DNA from: Mugil cephalus
Lineage: Eukaryota; Chordata; Actinopteri; Mugiliformes; Mugilidae
DNA: 64,000 nt
Assembly: GCF_022458985.1 (NCBI RefSeq)
Contig: NC_061783.1
Coordinates: forward strand, 7,284,413 to 7,348,412
Direction: 5' to 3'
Shown here: one piece after another, positions 60,640 to 64,000 of the stretch
Layout: each line of letters begins with the position of its first letter
Numbering within the stretch: the first letter of the stretch is position 1
Made by a program: the position numbers and the translations under genes
The notes under the pieces: generated by a model
The model's database searches: none
Seen by the model: the letters and a program-made list of their open reading frames with translations, nothing else
What the model was told of the DNA's origin: nothing

Positions 60640-61165
60640 TCTTGTGTACAAGGGTCATTTACATTTAAAAATGAAAAAGTTTGTAAATCAAGGCCTGGTC
60701 AGAACACGTGTGGCAGGCAAAGTGGAAACAACATTCATCGGCATAACCACAGTAGAGAAGGCTGATACAGGGAACATCACCACTGCAATCAAGGGGATTG
60801 TGGAGTCAGTGTGTCACACCTGGGAGGACAAGGCGGTCGCCATCAGTGTTCGTAGGAGCCAGAATAGTGTCTCATGCCTTAAGGAAAAGACACCCTATGT
60901 TGTTGGGGTCCACTGCATGACACACAGACTTGAGCTCAGTTTTAAAGATGCAATCGAGAGCATCAGTCTGAGTCTGCTCTCAGGGCTGTTTTACAGTTTC
61001 TGTCATGTGAGTCCTCTCAACTGTGCAAACCTAGTCAAGAGCTACAAATATTCAAATAATCTCATGCCAACAAGATCTGCAGGCACTGGACTGACTAGTC
61101 CATCTCTTGAAGGTTATCAGGCCTTTGTTAAACATCTAGACCCCTCATTTGAAAAAATCTTATAA
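60640..61165 (+). pseudogene. hAT-superfamily transposase relic (ZNF862/KIAA1586-like type)
   Basis: The frame reads TTFIGITTVEKADTGNITTA, then TPYVVGVHCMTHRLELSFKDAI, then LFYSFCHVSPLNCANL and MPTRSAGTG. These are the landmarks of the hAT-type catalytic region in vertebrate transposase-derived proteins, where the usual text is HC-x-HRLEL and MPTR-GGTRW. Here the GGTRW segment is altered, and the region before it ('VAISVRRSQNSVSC') has lost the aspartate-containing DGA stretch. Neither the N-terminal zinc finger nor the C-terminal dimerisation part is found nearby in frame, so it is a fragment of an old autonomous element or of a domesticated gene. Confidence 0.7.
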
Positions 61166-61169
61166 AATC

Positions 61170-62990
61170 AATCTGTTAGCTTATCTGTTTAAGGCTAATC
61201 TGTCAGCTGTTGCCATTCAAATGCAGTTTTAGCATTCCTATGCGACCTTGTCTGTCATCTGTATAGCCTATCACAGTCACTCCAGAGATCCATCATTACC
61301 ATTGCAGAGGCATACAGTTGCCTGCACTCCAGCACAGGCAGGTATTGATTTGAAACAAATCTCAAATAAATGCTTTTCAAATGAGAAAAGGCATTATTAA
61401 GGGTACTAATGTATGATCTATTTAATTAGAAAGGGTCCAATGATGACTGAACTCAAAGCAACATGTTCAAGGGAGTTATTGCTGAGAAAGCTAAAGATCT
61501 AGTCATCTCTTCTTAGGATAGGCTGATTGTCAGGCTTGTTGACAGTATTGGAGACCGGTTCATGGATGTAAGCACAGGAGTAGGCTACTGCAGGCTACAA
61601 AGTTGGCCTCCTATAAACGCTGACCACAGTCAGTAGAGCTGTAGATCTGGTTGGAGATCTTCTTAGACATTTTTACAGTTGGATATTGTAGGGAAATGCT
61701 GCCCAACCCCAGAGCTGGCTAGGTTGACCCAGGGAAACTTTCGGGACAGTGACTGTGCTACCATTGGTTGACAGGCTCTGAGGAGAACTCTAAATTGTTT
61801 AAGCTCTGTTGAGTAAAATGAATGACATCTTTTTTTGTATATTTTCGCCATTTTCTTGGGTCGACATTGATGCTCCTTTGCTGGATTTGACGTACAGTAT
61901 GTGGCGCTGGTGGCTGCAGTGAGTGAGAGGAGATTTTTTGAACTGTTCTAAATGAGTTTCTTGCTTTTGTCATGGCATTCATCTCGCTACAGGAGATACC
62001 CGTCTGTGATGCAACCGTCCGTATGACGTTGATGGTTTCTATCGCAGTCGTGTCATAGTAATCGTATTAAGAGGTGTTTGAATAAGGCTGGTGGGAACTG
62101 AAGGCCTAAGCGGAAAATGCACGGCCGCCACAGACTCTGAGAGAGCACATGTACGTCGACACTGCAGATTTTACACTGGAACAGTAATTGTACAACCATG
62201 TCTCTTAACCAACTCATTCATCCTTTCTTCAGTTTGTCAGATTTCAAATGTGATTTGAACTATATTGTGTGTTTTTGTGTGTGTGATTTCAACTCTTTTA
62301 CTCAATTTAGAAGTGCAATAAGCAGTAAGTATAGGTATGAGTGTAGAATTAATAGTATAAAAATCCTGATTACAACCTTTATAAGAAACAGAAACAAAAA
62401 CAAAAACGATGATTGTGTCCCCACTGTTATAGTGGTCCTTGATTTTATTTATTTTTTTTATACATACCAACCAACTAATTATTGCCTAATCGATTTCACT
62501 TTTTTTCAAAAAATTTTTCAGATTTAAATATTTTAGATATTTAAATCTGAAAAAAAAAAATTATATAATAAAAAAGTTGATGACCATTTCTGTTTTAAAT
62601 CTGTAAGAAACAATGTGGTTTAAATAAAAAATATATAAAAATAAAATGAAAGTAAAACCAATGTAAATTCTTATTTTATAAACAAATTCATCAGTGACTA
62701 ATTATTTAACACTTAAAATATTCAATTATATCAAGAAACTACAAAAATAGTAACCCTTTCTGATTTAATTACTGTGCAGTTTAAATATAAACATGTTTAT
62801 GTGAAATTGAACGAATCGCTGCATGGTGATCGTCATGGTAACAGTTGTACATCGATTGTTCACTTGGACTTCGACGAAAGTTTTCAACGTTGTTGCTGAA
62901 CACAATCTGAGAAGCCTGAGAGAAATCTGAAATTCGAAAGAAACTGCATCTGAAGCGTGGATATCTGTACGAGAGATTCACCAAAGTCTG
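61170..62990. other. intergenic, no feature recognised
   Basis: AT-rich, especially 62.3-62.8 kb. Parts up to about 62.0 kb may be decayed flanks of the hAT element, but no clear motif remains. Confidence 0.4.
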
Positions 62991-62994
62991 AGAA

Positions 62995-63061
62995 ATGACA
63001 GCGAGACGCGAGGAACTTCTCCTCACCTACGGCATTGTCCGTGTTCTGGATGAACGCTATG
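62995..63061 (+). CDS. possible first coding exon of an unidentified gene, continuing beyond the window
   Basis: An ATG in acceptable context (agaaATGaca) opens 22 codons, MTARREELLLTYGIVRVLDE then RY, followed by a GTAAAA donor at 63,062. The preceding 180 bases contain many CpGs ('cttcgacgaaag', 'gaagcgtgg', 'tacgagag') in an otherwise AT-rich region, as expected for a promoter/5' UTR. I do not recognise the peptide, and no second exon could be identified in the last 940 bases. It could be a chance ORF. Confidence 0.3.
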
Positions 63062-63064
63062 GTA

Positions 63065-64000
63065 AAAACACAGGAACGACCTGACATAATAATACATTTC
63101 TCTACCTATTTTTTTTATTCATTTAACAAAATATCTAACATTATATATTTATATATTGGGGGTTGTTTGTTCACCAAGGCCTTTTAGTCAACATTAAAAT
63201 TAAAGGGATATAAGGATATAAGGATGGCACCTGGTTCGTTTTTGAATGATGCTAAAATTCTGAATGATTCAAGCTCCATGAATACGACCTCAGTGTGGCC
63301 AGTCTGGGTCTGTTATTGTTTGAACATGGTGGAGTCAAAGCCTGTGTTCCATGTGTGATCATTATCTGGTATTTCAGCTCCTGATGGAGAAACATGAGAA
63401 AGTTTAAGTTTATCCACGTACTCTGTGGATTGGTTTGTTTCTATTATTGTTTCCATGTATTCTGTTGTATTTCTATTATTTTGACAGCTCCATTTTAGTC
63501 ATTGCTGATACTACTGTATATTTTTACACAGCATTATATTATGCATCATATTATTATATAACTTAGATATCTTTCATATCTTAGTGCCATAGACTACAAC
63601 CTCCATAGAATGAGTTCAATTACAATGTTTCTTAAACTGTTTCAACACAAACTGAACATTTTAACAATCACAGACTGTGCTGAGTTGTGTCATTTTTATG
63701 AATTTTTAAGTCTGGAAGGAAGTAAATGAATGTAAAGGAGGAGAGATACAAAGAGAAACAGTGTTGCTAATATTTTGTCATGATAATAGTGTCATGGTAG
63801 TATAGTATAATAATAATATCTGACGTCTGGTACAACATAGGAATAGCTAATTCATACAGTATAAGTGCTGTGACAACGATAGATGAAATTTGTGTGGTAT
63901 GCACACACAAAACTAAGAAAGAAAGAAAAGATTATATCCTTCCAGATTAAATTATGGGAACAGGGTTTCAGGGAGGGGGGTGCAGCAGGTTAGATCAGAG
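63065..64000. other. AT-rich sequence, possible first intron
   Basis: No exon or named repeat recognised. If the exon at 62,995 is real, this is its first intron. Confidence 0.35.

Overview
This window is nuclear DNA of a ray-finned fish, most likely a spiny-rayed (percomorph) teleost. The evidence is small exons with GT-AG introns, vertebrate genes (ssr2, sostdc1, ankmy2), a tandem cluster of the rho-class glutathione S-transferases typical of fish, and many Tc1-like, hAT-like and L2/Rex-type repeats. There is no bacterial or viral gene organisation and no confident LTR or viral element.

Layout. 1-7.5 kb: no convincing gene; Tc1-like relics, a LINE tail and a CpG-rich patch at 4.56-4.99 kb. 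7.6-11.4 kb, minus: ssr2 (TRAP-beta), complete at 183 aa. 13.35-14.12 kb, plus: sostdc1, complete in two exons at 209 aa. 14.1-25.4 kb: a long intergenic stretch with old repeats and two candidate conserved non-coding blocks. 25.47-29.95 kb, minus: ankmy2 in ten exons (ankyrin repeats plus MYND finger). The sostdc1-ankmy2 pairing is also found in tetrapods. 31.6-44.1 kb, plus: three complete six-exon gstr genes of 226, 226 and 224 aa in tandem. 45.1-48.5 kb: a minus-strand LINE relic, then a decayed copy of the gstr2-3'/gstr3-5' interval carrying two gstr fragments. 49.4-52.6 kb, plus: a complete 366-aa secreted protein of four apple (PAN) domains, related to factor XI and plasma prekallikrein but ending before any protease domain. 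53.7-61.2 kb: transposon-rich, with a young, apparently complete Tc1-like element (57,389-58,989; intact 340-aa DD34E transposase, near-identical ~200-bp ends, TA duplication) and a hAT-type transposase relic. Near 63.0 kb a possible first exon of an unidentified gene runs off the window.

The genes are not one pathway. ssr2 serves protein translocation at the ER, sostdc1 is a secreted BMP/Wnt antagonist, ankmy2 is linked to cilium/Hedgehog signalling, the gstr genes detoxify electrophiles, and the apple-domain protein is a probable plasma protein. The most notable points are the gstr tandem expansion (repeat-derived promoters, a divergent active-site loop in copy 1, a rearranged pseudogene block), the protease-less factor XI-like gene, and the intact Tc1 copy. 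I found no clear evidence of a wholly new biological system.
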